Position numbers and translations under genes: made by a program
The notes under the pieces: generated by a model
Seen by the model: the letters and a program-made list of their open reading frames with translations, nothing else
What the model was told of the DNA's origin: nothing
Database searches by the model: none
Shown here: positions 14,739-21,803 of the stretch, one piece after another
How the letters are laid out: every line of letters begins with the position of its first letter
Numbering within the stretch: position 1 is the stretch's first letter
Assembly: GCA_963205035.1 (NCBI GenBank)
Contig: CAUJII010000079.1
Coordinates: 1-27,170, forward strand
Reading direction: 5' to 3'
Length of the DNA: 27,170 nucleotides
Source of the DNA: Spirochaetota bacterium
GTDB lineage: Bacteria > Spirochaetota > Leptospiria > Turneriellales > Turneriellaceae

Positions 14739-15970
14739 TAGGCGGCCTCGATGGGCAAGAAGTCGAGTTCTTTGTTGAACTTCACAGCGGAGCGCACACG
14801 GCCGAGCAAACCCAAAACATCGCCTGCGATAATTTTGCGCGAGCCTTTCACGAGAAGATTTTGGTATGGAATTTTCATCGCATCAAACACCGGTGCAAAC
14901 GCAACATCGCCATACTTGGGAACTCCGTCTGCGATGACAAGCATGATGTCGGAGTAATCTGCGTGCGTCAAAGAAGCCCACGGGTTGGAGGTATTGCCAT
15001 CGATAAGGAGCAAGTCGGCCCTTTTTCCTTCTGCAATTTCGCCGGCGTCGCTCAAACACATCGCCCTCGCGGCGTTGACAGTCAACATATCGACTAAGAG
15101 GCGATCGTCGATTTCACGACCGTATGCAAACCTGTAAAACTCGCGAGCGGCACGAAACTCTTCAAAGATGCTGAAGCTACCCGACATCGGCGAGTCGGTG
15201 CCCAAGCAAACATTCACCCCTGCGTCCATGAGTTCTTTAACGCGCGCGGTCTGCTCGAACATGTAAAGATTCGAGACGGGACACCAAACGACGTTGCATT
15301 TATTTTCAGCGAGAAGCTCGATGTCTTTATCGCTGAACGCGATGCCGTGGACGAGCACCGTTTGACGGCTCAGCGCGTTTTTGGATTGCAACGTGCTGAC
15401 ACTCTTGAGCGTCTCTTCGTCAAAACCCTCAGAGCAGTGTGTAATGAAGGGAATTTTTTTCTCGACCGCTTTCGCGTGCTCGATTTCAATCCCATCGCCC
15501 CACTTGAGGGCGTAGGATGTCACAGAGTGCGCCATCGCGAAATCGGAGATAATGCGTATCGGCATGTTCTTGGCGAAGAGCTCTCTTACAAAATGAGGAA
15601 TATGATCTTGGACACGCGTGATGCCGCACAAGAGATGGCGAAACCCACCTAATTGATAAAGGTCGCTCGACTCAATCTGTTGTCTCTCGGCATATTGCGG
15701 AGCACTCTTCAAGTCGTTATCCCACTCAAGCCAATTCATGTAAGGGCGTCTGTCCCCCACGCGAGGAACATAAGTACCCAATAAGTGGTCGTGGCAGTTG
15801 ATGAGTCCTGGAAAGATGAGCATGCCTGAGACGTCGATTTGCATAGCGTCTTGCGCCTTGCGTGCCGATTTGCTCACATGAGTGATGTGCTCCTTGTCGA
15901 TTTGCACCGTGCCGCGATCGATAGCGTCTTTTCCCGTGACAATTGTTCCGTTTACTAATTCCCAAGCCAT
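14738..15970 (-). CDS. Amidohydrolase of the ATZ/TRZ (aminohydrolase) group
   Basis: The 410-residue protein shows the metal-dependent hydrolase pattern: a beta-strand domain with LIFPGLINCHDH (H60 and H62), ITHCSEG (H178 and E181), LVHGIAFSDKDIELLAENKCNVVWCPVSN (H208) and LGTDSP (D259). This set is typical of guanine deaminase, S-adenosylhomocysteine/5-methylthioadenosine deaminase and triazine hydrolase relatives. The substrate is probably a nucleobase or nucleoside derivative, but that is inference. AGGA lies 6 nt before the ATG, and the degenerate LytM gene ends 3 bp upstream. The neighbours do not suggest a purine pathway. Confidence 0.85.
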   Translation of the reverse strand: MAWELVNGTIVTGKDAIDRGTVQIDKEHITHVSKSARKAQDAMQIDVSGMLIFPGLINCHDHLLGTYVPRVGDRRPYMNWLEWDNDLKSAPQYAERQQIESSDLYQLGGFRHLLCGITRVQDHIPHFVRELFAKNMPIRIISDFAMAHSVTSYALKWGDGIEIEHAKAVEKKIPFITHCSEGFDEETLKSVSTLQSKNALSRQTVLVHGIAFSDKDIELLAENKCNVVWCPVSNLYMFEQTARVKELMDAGVNVCLGTDSPMSGSFSIFEEFRAAREFYRFAYGREIDDRLLVDMLTVNAARAMCLSDAGEIAEGKRADLLLIDGNTSNPWASLTHADYSDIMLVIADGVPKYGDVAFAPVFDAMKIPYQNLLVKGSRKIIAGDVLGLLGRVRSAVKFNKELDFLPIEAA

Positions 15971-15973
15971 ATT

Positions 15974-16507
15974 TTATCCTTCGGCTGCATCCTTATATTT
16001 TCTCGAAGGAAATATAATCCCCTCGTTCAAATAAGCAGACTCGCTCTTCAATGCTTTCGAGTTCCGCTTTATTACGTCTGAGGGATTTATTGGATTTCCT
16101 CTGTAAGATACAACTAAAAAAAGCCTTTTGTGGCGTACACTGGCAAGTGTATCTGAGCGAGACACCCTCTGCCCTTCTTTGACCTTGACCACATCGAGAT
16201 TCGAGTAAAGCGTGTGCCAACCCGAGCCGTGGTCGACGATGATATAATTCCCAAAACCACGGAGCTGGCCTAAGCGGTAAACGCGGCCATCCGCTATGGG
16301 ATTTATCCCGTTGGAACGCAGTTGCAGCGTAATGCCAAATCGAGTGTGCGATGTGTCTCCTGAGAAACTTTCTACAACTTTACCCTGGCGGCGAAAATCG
16401 GCGAACTGCGGCACGTTCTTATATCTTGTGGCGGCAAAGCTGGGTAGCGTCGCCCCAAGAGAAAAGGCAATAAGCAGTACGGGAAAAATCCGACGACGCC
16501 TCTCCAT
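15974..16507 (-). CDS. Degenerate LytM (M23) domain protein, probably non-catalytic
   Basis: This 177-residue exported protein has a signal peptide (about 1-26) and a LytM-type fold, with RGFGNYIIVDHGSGWHTLYSNLDVVKVKEGQRVSRSDTLASV as a continuous match to the family core (about 83-124). The zinc ligands are missing. The usual H-x(3)-D appears as HTRFGIT (54-60, no Asp), YAHL is YSNL, and the HLHFE motif is replaced by RLFLVV (128-133). Degenerate LytM proteins such as EnvC and NlpD activate cell-wall amidases rather than cutting the wall. It diverges from the bactofilin/M23 pair, which fits a cell-shape or division role. Confidence 0.8.
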   Translation of the reverse strand: MERRRRIFPVLLIAFSLGATLPSFAATRYKNVPQFADFRRQGKVVESFSGDTSHTRFGITLQLRSNGINPIADGRVYRLGQLRGFGNYIIVDHGSGWHTLYSNLDVVKVKEGQRVSRSDTLASVRHKRLFLVVSYRGNPINPSDVIKRNSKALKSESAYLNEGIIFPSRKYKDAAEG

Positions 16508-16611
16508 GCCTATTTATCGACATACGCAGAGCGAATCGTTAAATTTGCTTTTTTGGTTCTCGCCGCGCCTCTTTAGTGAAACCTGACCCACAGGCTTAGC
16601 ACAGGTAATCC

Positions 16612-17019
16612 ATGGCAAAATACGATCAAACGAACTCCATCATCGGTGAGGGTTCCATTTTCGAGGGGCGTTTCTACATTTCAGGCAGCTTGCGCGTCGA
16701 TGGCAAGTTTGAAGGCGACATCCGCACGGACGAAGCTCTCGTTGTGGGCGAAACAGGGAAAGTCAAGACGAACATTTCGGCGCGCGAAGTCGTCCTTGCA
16801 GGCACTCTGATCGGCGACATTGACGCTAAAGACGAAGTACGCCTCACAGAAACCGGGCGTATGCTGGGCGATATCTCTACTCCTGTGCTCAACATCTCGC
16901 GAGGCGTCGTCTTGAAGGGCAACGTCAACGTGCACGGTGGCCACAAGAAAGACCCGCGTAAAATTGTCGAAGAAAGCTACGGGCTCATGCGCGAACTCGA
17001 TAAGAAAGGCATCCAATAG
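16612..17019 (+). CDS. Bactofilin
   Basis: This 135-residue protein is a bactofilin: a short N-terminal tail, then a continuous right-handed beta-helix of regularly spaced Gly and Val/Ile (SIFEGRFYISGSLRVDGKFEGDI to VLNISRGVVLKGNVNVHGG), then a basic and helical tail. Bactofilins polymerise without nucleotide and scaffold envelope enzymes; members in spirochaetes influence helical shape. The gene directly precedes an M23 LysM endopeptidase gene (15 bp), the usual partner arrangement. AGG precedes the ATG at a suitable distance. Confidence 0.95.
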   Translation: MAKYDQTNSIIGEGSIFEGRFYISGSLRVDGKFEGDIRTDEALVVGETGKVKTNISAREVVLAGTLIGDIDAKDEVRLTETGRMLGDISTPVLNISRGVVLKGNVNVHGGHKKDPRKIVEESYGLMRELDKKGIQ

Positions 17020-17033
17020 ATTAGGGTCGAGCG

Positions 17034-18341
17034 TTGGCCACGAAAAAAAACCTCAAAAAAACTACCCCAAACGGTCGAAGCTTAGAAAAGAGGCCTCGTA
17101 TGCTTTCTTCTAATAAGCCAAAAAAATCCGCAAAAAAATATTTTACTTTGAAAGAACCGACACCCGTCGGCATACCGACCTTAGTGCAGCAGAGCATGCG
17201 CTCAGAAGAGAAATCAGAATCGCGAGGGTTGCGTTTCAACTTAGGCTTCGCAGAACTCTCTTATAGGGGCCAAGGTCAGTTTCTTTATTTTTACAAGCGT
17301 AAAGGCTCACTCAAGAGCGGCGTATTTAATTTCGATCGCCGCGTTGCTTTATTCACCGCACTCATTATTTCGCTCATCGCTGCCTCGGCGACGTATGGCT
17401 TTTGGAAAAAGCGGCAACACGCAGTGGCTCTGGCGATTGCAGACACAAAGTCGGGAATTGGTGGAATTGGTCGCTTAGAAACAGGCAAGATTATCGATAA
17501 CCCCGAAGAGATCATGTCGAACCTCGTCCAAATGGAAGAAGATGAGAAAATCAAAGACCAGCTCATGGGTGTCATCGAAGACAAATCTAAAGAAGAGAAA
17601 GAAGCAAATAAAGAAACTGTACAAAAACTACAATACAAAGTGAAACGCGGCGACACGTTGAAATCGATTGCGCGCAAATATAACATCAAACCCGAATCGA
17701 TTAGTGGTTCGAGCAGACTCAACGAATACCAAGACATCAAACCGGGGCAGACGCTTTCTATCCCCACGCGCGACGGTTTCTATTATGTTGTCAAAAAGAA
17801 CGAACGGTTGGCTAATATTTTGCAAGCGCATAAGGTGACCCTCGACAAATTTATGGCGCAAAACGATTCGGTGAATATCGATTTGCTCGACGTCGGCGAA
17901 GAAATTTTTCTTCCCGGGGCAAAACCTATCCGCAAACCCGAGACTTGGTTTGTACCCGTGCCCAGCCGCATCATTACGAGCCATTATGGGCACCGTACAT
18001 TCCCTCGCTCTGCATTCCACAGAGGTCTCGATCTGAAAGCGTTTTATATCTCGGCGCGCGCTGCAAAGTCGGGTGTTGTGACCTACTCGGGTTGGCTGGG
18101 CGGCTATGGCAACGCAATCATCATTAAGCACGACGACACATACAAAACACTCTATGGGCACCTTTCAAAGCGCCTCGTCTCCGTTGGTCAGCATGTGCGG
18201 CGCGGCCAGGTTGTGGGTCGCACCGGCGATACGGGGTATTCTTTCGGCCCGCACCTTCATTTTGAAATCTCGCGCAACGGCGAAAACGTCAATCCACGGA
18301 AATTCTTAAAAGGGCTGCGCTCGCGTTCCAAGAAACGCTGA
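17034..18341 (+). CDS. Membrane-anchored LysM / M23 endopeptidase
   Basis: With the TTG start this is 435 residues; an ATG at 17100 (residue 23), preceded by AGAGG, is an alternative. A basic N-terminal tail faces the cytoplasm, followed by one membrane segment (about 103-120), a Glu/Lys-rich coiled segment (155-198), two LysM domains (about 199-245 and 249-295) and an M23 domain (322-425). All M23 ligands are present: HRGLD (H329, D333), YGHL and HLHFE (H407-E411). Such enzymes cut peptidoglycan cross-links. It is probably the effector placed by the adjacent bactofilin, with the cytoplasmic tail making contact. Confidence 0.93.
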   Translation: MATKKNLKKTTPNGRSLEKRPRMLSSNKPKKSAKKYFTLKEPTPVGIPTLVQQSMRSEEKSESRGLRFNLGFAELSYRGQGQFLYFYKRKGSLKSGVFNFDRRVALFTALIISLIAASATYGFWKKRQHAVALAIADTKSGIGGIGRLETGKIIDNPEEIMSNLVQMEEDEKIKDQLMGVIEDKSKEEKEANKETVQKLQYKVKRGDTLKSIARKYNIKPESISGSSRLNEYQDIKPGQTLSIPTRDGFYYVVKKNERLANILQAHKVTLDKFMAQNDSVNIDLLDVGEEIFLPGAKPIRKPETWFVPVPSRIITSHYGHRTFPRSAFHRGLDLKAFYISARAAKSGVVTYSGWLGGYGNAIIIKHDDTYKTLYGHLSKRLVSVGQHVRRGQVVGRTGDTGYSFGPHLHFEISRNGENVNPRKFLKGLRSRSKKR

Positions 18342-18362
18342 TTCGACGGGTGTGGAGTCACG

Positions 18363-18390
18363 TTGCGTTTTGCAGAAATTAAGACATAAT
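18363..18390 (+). promoter_or_regulatory. Possible sigma-70-type promoter for the NeuB-like gene
   Basis: TTGCGT (18363-18368) and CATAAT (18385-18390) are 16 nt apart, ahead of ATG 18420. The -10 hexamer matches five of six consensus bases and the -35 only three. This is the only promoter-like pair seen in the 78-bp gap after the M23 gene. Confidence 0.3.
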
Positions 18391-18419
18391 CCGGAAAACT
18401 TGACCTGCGGCATGACACG

Positions 18420-19364
18420 ATGCTCACCCTGACACAATCGGCTGCAACGCCTGCGACGCGCGTTATCTCTGAAAAAGAGAAGCCGTTTCTCATCGCCGAG
18501 GTGGGGCTCAACCATAACCGAGACATCGTGCTTGCGAAAAAGATGGTCGATGCGGCAAGAGAGGTTGGCATCGACGCAATAAAGCTGCAGTCTTATACAA
18601 CACGGCTTTTTATCAACCGGCAATTTGAAAACGTGCACGCTCTGTACGATATTTTTTCCGGGTTAGAACTCGACTTAGATTTTCACCGCACACTGCGCGA
18701 CTATACGGTTGCAGCCGGGCTCACGTTCTTTTCTACGCCTCTAACCGAAGACTGGGTTTTTCATCTCGCAGACTTGGGTGTGAGTGTTCTCAAAATCGCA
18801 TCGGGCGATCTCAACAACTGGCCGCTCCTCAAGGCCGCAACAAAGACAACTATTCCTCTCATAGTGTCGACGGGTGCGCATGACCATGACGAAGTTTTGC
18901 ATGCGGTGGATTTCTTAAGAACCCAAGCATCTTCACGGTTTGCGCTTATGCATTGCGTCTCGCTTTACCCCACCCCGAAAAAAAAGGCTCACCTCGCACG
19001 CATGGCAAGACTCCAAGAGATAGCTCCCACACAAACTCCCGTTGGTTTCTCAGACCACACCGAAGGCAGTGAGGCGGCTTTCGCAGCCGTGGCGATGGGA
19101 GCGCAAATCATCGAGAAACATTTTACCCTCGACAAGAGCTTGCCCGGCCCCGACCAAAAGATGTCGTCTAACCCTGAAGAGATGCGGCATCTTCGCGAAC
19201 AAATCGATTTAGCTTGGGAAATACGTGGGAGAGCCGAAAACTGCGACTGCCACGAGGAAGAAAAAGCAGGGGATTATTTTGGAAAACGTTCGCTTTATAT
19301 TTTTGAAGGCAAGGAAACTGCGATGCGTCCTCGTCACAGGGACTTTCCAATCCCCGAGCTTTAG
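18420..19364 (+). CDS. NeuB-family sialic (nonulosonic) acid synthase, short C-terminal domain
   Basis: The 314-residue protein matches NeuB-type synthases, which condense a hexosamine with phosphoenolpyruvate to make sialic, legionaminic or pseudaminic acids. Visible blocks are PFLIAEVGLNHNRDIVLAKKM, AIKLQSY, FFSTPLTEDWVFHL, LKIASGDLNNWPLL, HCVSLYPTP, VGFSDHTEGSEAAFAAVAMGA and IEKHFTLDKSLPGPDQKMSS. The C-terminal SAF (antifreeze-like) domain is reduced to about 40 residues (KRSLYIFEGKETAMRPRHRDF). No other nonulosonic acid genes are in the window. Which sugar it makes, and whether it is fully active without a normal SAF domain, cannot be said. Confidence 0.85.
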   Translation: MLTLTQSAATPATRVISEKEKPFLIAEVGLNHNRDIVLAKKMVDAAREVGIDAIKLQSYTTRLFINRQFENVHALYDIFSGLELDLDFHRTLRDYTVAAGLTFFSTPLTEDWVFHLADLGVSVLKIASGDLNNWPLLKAATKTTIPLIVSTGAHDHDEVLHAVDFLRTQASSRFALMHCVSLYPTPKKKAHLARMARLQEIAPTQTPVGFSDHTEGSEAAFAAVAMGAQIIEKHFTLDKSLPGPDQKMSSNPEEMRHLREQIDLAWEIRGRAENCDCHEEEKAGDYFGKRSLYIFEGKETAMRPRHRDFPIPEL

Positions 19365-19376
19365 TCGGGCGTGTAA

Positions 19377-19643
19377 TTATGCTTCGGCAAAACTATTTTC
19401 GATGAGACTGCAAAGCGACGAGACGGCCTCTTCTTCTTTCTCACCCTCTGCAATGACAGTGATAACGGTGTTTTGAGTGAGTGCGAGCATCATGAGCCCC
19501 ATGATGCTCTTGCCGTTGATGCGCATGCCGTCTTTCTCGACAAAAATTTCGCAAGGAAATTTATTTGCGAGTTTTACAAAGACCGACGCGGGCCGCGCAT
19601 GGACCCCTGCTTCGTTGTGGACTGTTGCTGTGCATGAAACCAT
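19377..19643 (-). CDS. ptsH: Phosphocarrier protein HPr
   Basis: This 88-residue HPr has the active-site histidine His15 in GVHARPAS and the regulatory Ser46 in NGKSIMGLMML, the site used by HPr kinase. In the phosphotransferase system it passes phosphate between enzyme I and sugar permeases; with HprK it can act mainly as a regulator. The hprK stop lies 7 nt before the ATG, and TAGGG at that junction supplies the ribosome site, so the two are coupled. No enzyme I or PTS permease genes are seen in the window. Confidence 0.96.
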   Translation of the reverse strand: MVSCTATVHNEAGVHARPASVFVKLANKFPCEIFVEKDGMRINGKSIMGLMMLALTQNTVITVIAEGEKEEEAVSSLCSLIENSFAEA

Positions 19644-19650
19644 GATAACC

Positions 19651-20586
19651 CTATTCGTTTTCTGCTTTTTCTTGAATCATGCGAGCAAGCCTTTCTTGAA
19701 ATTTCTTCGCCGCATGGTGCCCGCGCGATTTTAGGTTGAAATTCTTTGCCGCCGCTTCGAGAAGAATCGGAACGTTGCGTCCCGGTCGCACGGGGATTGT
19801 CATGACAGCGATGTCTACGCCTAAAATTTCTTCTGTATCTTCTTCTAAGCCCAGTCTATCGTATTCTTTTTTTTCATCCCAGTCTTCCAAGTTGACGATG
19901 AGGTCGATGCGTTTGTCGGCGCGCACCGCCCCTGCCCCAAATAAATCGCTAATGTTGATAATTCCCAAACCGCGAATTTCTAAATGGTGCTCGATTGTCT
20001 GCGACACAAAACCATAAAGGCGCGAACCGTCGCGGCAAACGATACGCACTGCATCGTCTGCGACGAGCCTGTGCCCGCGTTCGACAAGTTCCAAAGCTGT
20101 CTCGCTCTTGCCCACGCCGCTTTTCCCTTGAATCAAGATGCCGACGCCAAAAACTTCGACGAGTGTACCGTGGAGTAAAGTCTGCGGCGCCAAAGCAGCG
20201 TCTAAGAAATCGGTGAAGACGTTGATGAATTTACTCGTGCGGTGGCTCGAAACAAAAACAGCCGTCTTATTTTCTATGGCCTTAGCTAAAAAATTCTCGG
20301 GCGGAACGTTGTCGTGCGTGAAAACAATCCCCGTAATGGGATAGTTGAAGTATCTCTCAAGCGAGACGCTTCCGCCGGCCTCGTCGAGACTCTTAACGAA
20401 AGCGTGCTCACCCTTTCCAAAAACTTGCAAGCGGTCGTGCGCAAAATGTTCAAAGAAGCCATTGAGCGCAAGCCCCGGACGGTTGACGTCAATCTCATGC
20501 AGCTCGCGGTTTAAGTCTGCGTCGCTGTTTAAGAGGCGCAGCTTGAGTCTATCTGCCTCTTTAAGTATCTCTCCAATTTTTATCAA
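19651..20586 (-). CDS. hprK: HPr kinase/phosphorylase
   Basis: The 311-residue protein has an N-terminal domain with RPGLALNGF and a C-terminal kinase domain with LHGTLVEVFGVG (His139), the Walker A GKSGVGKS (154-161), VADDAVRI (Asp177/Asp178) and the HprK signature EIRGLGIINISDLFG. It phosphorylates and dephosphorylates HPr at Ser46 according to metabolite levels. The start is TTG at 20584-20586, 2 nt after the hpf stop, with no better start nearby. Order hpf-hprK-ptsH links ribosome hibernation to carbon regulation. Confidence 0.96.
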   Translation of the reverse strand: MIKIGEILKEADRLKLRLLNSDADLNRELHEIDVNRPGLALNGFFEHFAHDRLQVFGKGEHAFVKSLDEAGGSVSLERYFNYPITGIVFTHDNVPPENFLAKAIENKTAVFVSSHRTSKFINVFTDFLDAALAPQTLLHGTLVEVFGVGILIQGKSGVGKSETALELVERGHRLVADDAVRIVCRDGSRLYGFVSQTIEHHLEIRGLGIINISDLFGAGAVRADKRIDLIVNLEDWDEKKEYDRLGLEEDTEEILGVDIAVMTIPVRPGRNVPILLEAAAKNFNLKSRGHHAAKKFQERLARMIQEKAENE

Positions 20587-20588
20587 CT

Positions 20589-21329
20589 TCAGACTGCGGG
20601 CCTCATGATGACAATCGCGCCACCGGCCGCATAAAAGATGACGTTGAGGCGTCCTGTCTCTTCATTGACAAACGCCAAATATTCGAGCCCGCCTTCTTGC
20701 AAAAGTTCGAGAGCTTCTGCCACAGTAAATTTCGATACGGGATAAATCGCCTCGGACATCTTGCGTAAGCTCGTCTCTTCGAGCTCAGAAATTGTTTCAA
20801 CAAATCCATCCACCGCAGGCGTCACGATGCTATAGTGCCCGTCGTTGCGCACAGTAACGAGGCCGTATTTATTCTTATCTGCGTGGTGGTACATCAGAAA
20901 GCGCAATTTCTTAGTACGCAGTTGCAATACCGCTTCGTGGTCGTCCATCGGTTTAATTTCAGCGTCGCGGATCGCAATCTCGACCTCTTCTTGCGCCGGA
21001 TGCTCCGTAACCATCGGCGTTGGGATAGGCGTCGCTTGCGCGGATTTACCTTCGAGTTTTTTGCGGTATTTTTCGATTTGGTTATTGAGAACATCGAGCG
21101 CGTTATCGATCGCCGCGTAGAGGTCTTTATCGCTTTTCTTGAGGTGAAAAACCGTCGCGTCGCCTCGCACAGTCACCTCAAAGAATTGGTGCTGCCTTTC
21201 GAGAGAAAACCGCACGTCGATGCCCTCGATGTGGTGCAGCCGCTCTTTGAGTTTTTCGAGTTTTTTACCCGCATACGTCTTGATAGCTTCCGTGGGAGCC
21301 AGATTTTTGAAATAGAATGCAATGTCCAT
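20589..21329 (-). CDS. hpf: Ribosome hibernation promoting factor with tandem C-terminal domains
   Basis: The 246-residue protein begins with the HPF/RaiA ribosome-binding domain (1-95; strand MDIAFYFKNLAPTEAI and the helical DKDLYAAIDNALDVLNNQIEKYRKK). A linker follows, then two copies of the long-HPF C-terminal domain. Copy 1 (about 125-171) starts IKPMDDHEAVLQL and ends RNDGHYSIVTP. Copy 2 (about 195-244) contains FTVAEALELLQEGGLEYLAFVNEETGRLNV and ends IVIMRP. Long HPFs normally have one such domain, which dimerises 70S into 100S ribosomes. ATG 21327-21329 has no obvious Shine-Dalgarno; a small hairpin lies just upstream. Confidence 0.88.
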   Translation of the reverse strand: MDIAFYFKNLAPTEAIKTYAGKKLEKLKERLHHIEGIDVRFSLERQHQFFEVTVRGDATVFHLKKSDKDLYAAIDNALDVLNNQIEKYRKKLEGKSAQATPIPTPMVTEHPAQEEVEIAIRDAEIKPMDDHEAVLQLRTKKLRFLMYHHADKNKYGLVTVRNDGHYSIVTPAVDGFVETISELEETSLRKMSEAIYPVSKFTVAEALELLQEGGLEYLAFVNEETGRLNVIFYAAGGAIVIMRPAV

Positions 21330-21332
21330 GAG

Positions 21333-21347
21333 GCGGACTAAATCCGC
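21333..21347 (-). promoter_or_regulatory. Small hairpin just upstream of hpf
   Basis: GCGGA (21333-21337) and TCCGC (21343-21347) can pair with a CTAAA loop. The stem touches the stop codon of the 48-aa gene and ends 3 nt before the hpf start, so it could affect hpf translation. The stem is only 5 bp, so this is tentative. Confidence 0.3.
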
Positions 21348-21493
21348 TAAAGCCGTGAGCGAGCATTTTTTGAAATAATTTCGGGGGGACGCGGTTTAGG
21401 GCAAAAGGACTGGTGGTGGGACGGCTTTTTCCACAGCAGAATGAGACCGTAGATCAAAAGCGACACGCTCGTGACTAACTGTTCCTCTTTCAT
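21347..21493 (-). CDS. Small 48-aa membrane protein upstream of hpf
   Basis: ATG at 21491-21493 has an excellent ribosome site (AAGGAG, 5 nt spacing). The product is 48 residues, starting MKEEQLVTSVSLLIYGLILL, with one hydrophobic segment (about 6-21) followed by WKK and a Pro/His/Lys-rich tail with a Cys. The stop TAG is at 21347-21349, 17 nt before the hpf ATG. I recognise no family. Its leader (21538-21603) is shared with the 190-aa gene at 6406. It could be a small membrane regulator or a leader peptide for hpf-hprK-ptsH. Confidence 0.6.
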   Translation of the reverse strand: MKEEQLVTSVSLLIYGLILLWKKPSHHQSFCPKPRPPEIISKNARSRL

Positions 21494-21537
21494 TGAATCT
21501 CCTTGGGGGGTATTGATACCACTTGTGGGATTACTCC

Positions 21538-21603
21538 CCCTCTATATATTAAATACTGATAAGTGTCGCGAAGCGAGACCAAGAAACATTGTTTTTTTCT
21601 CAC
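21538..21603 (-). promoter_or_regulatory. Second copy of the shared leader module
   Basis: Read on the minus strand, 21603-21579 is GTGAGAAAAAAACAATG plus TTTCTTGG and 21556-21538 is GTATTTAATATATAGAGGG. The latter is identical to 6378-6396 and the former nearly so to 6354-6377. Here 22 extra nt separate the blocks, and the Shine-Dalgarno sits further downstream (21499-21504). The distance from the second block to the start is longer than at the first locus, so the block is not just a ribosome site. Confidence 0.6.
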
Positions 21604-21631
21604 TTTTCAGAAATAAAGTGCGATTTTGGAG

Positions 21632-21737
21632 TAACTATTACAAAAAAATGTCGGGCGGGCTGATTGGCAGAAATTCCGGGGGCAATTGGATAGTCCCAGG
21701 GGCGATCTCCTCTCGAAAGAACCATCCGTAATAGTTA
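21632..21737. repeat. Inverted repeat upstream of the 48-aa gene
   Basis: TAACTATTAC (21632-21641) and GTAATAGTTA (21728-21737) are a perfect 10-bp inverted pair about 86 bp apart. The same core occurs upstream of the 190-aa gene (6249-6309) as TAATAACTA pairs. The left copy is part of GTAA-CTA-TTAC, itself palindromic. Four similar sites flanking two copies of one leader suggest binding sites for a common regulator. Confidence 0.55.
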
Positions 21738-21803
21738 GTCGCTGCTTCCGCATTCCCTCCTTTTCACTCGCCACAATAGTCGGATATTGAACATTGGTTC
21801 ACC

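Larger units (their letters stand above)
21494..21803. other. 310-bp divergent intergenic region with leader module and inverted repeat
   Basis: The region separates the 48-aa gene (minus) from the solenoid-repeat gene (plus). It holds a GGGGGTATTGATACC partial palindrome (about 21505-21519), the shared leader block (21538-21603) and the TAACTATTAC inverted pair (21632-21737). CG-rich GTCGCGAAGCGAGAC (21565-21579) is a small imperfect hairpin inserted between the two leader blocks. An 86-codon frame on the plus strand looks accidental. No ribosome site resembling the minus-strand one was seen before ATG 21804. Confidence 0.65.

Noticed and set aside
17237..17257. TTAGGCTT...AGAACTC resembling the fold-back element end
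   Set aside because: It needs a 3-nt insertion to align and is inside a conserved reading frame of the M23 gene; probably coincidence.
21674..21696. Short match (TCCGG-GGCAATTGG) to part of the 190-aa gene (SGGNW codons), hinting at a gene relic
   Set aside because: Only about 19 nt match, not collinear with the shared leader, and a match this short can arise by chance in a 27-kb window.
21471..21731. 86-codon plus-strand frame across the second leader region
   Set aside because: It covers the repeats and leader of the minus-strand 48-aa gene, has no credible ribosome site and looks accidental.
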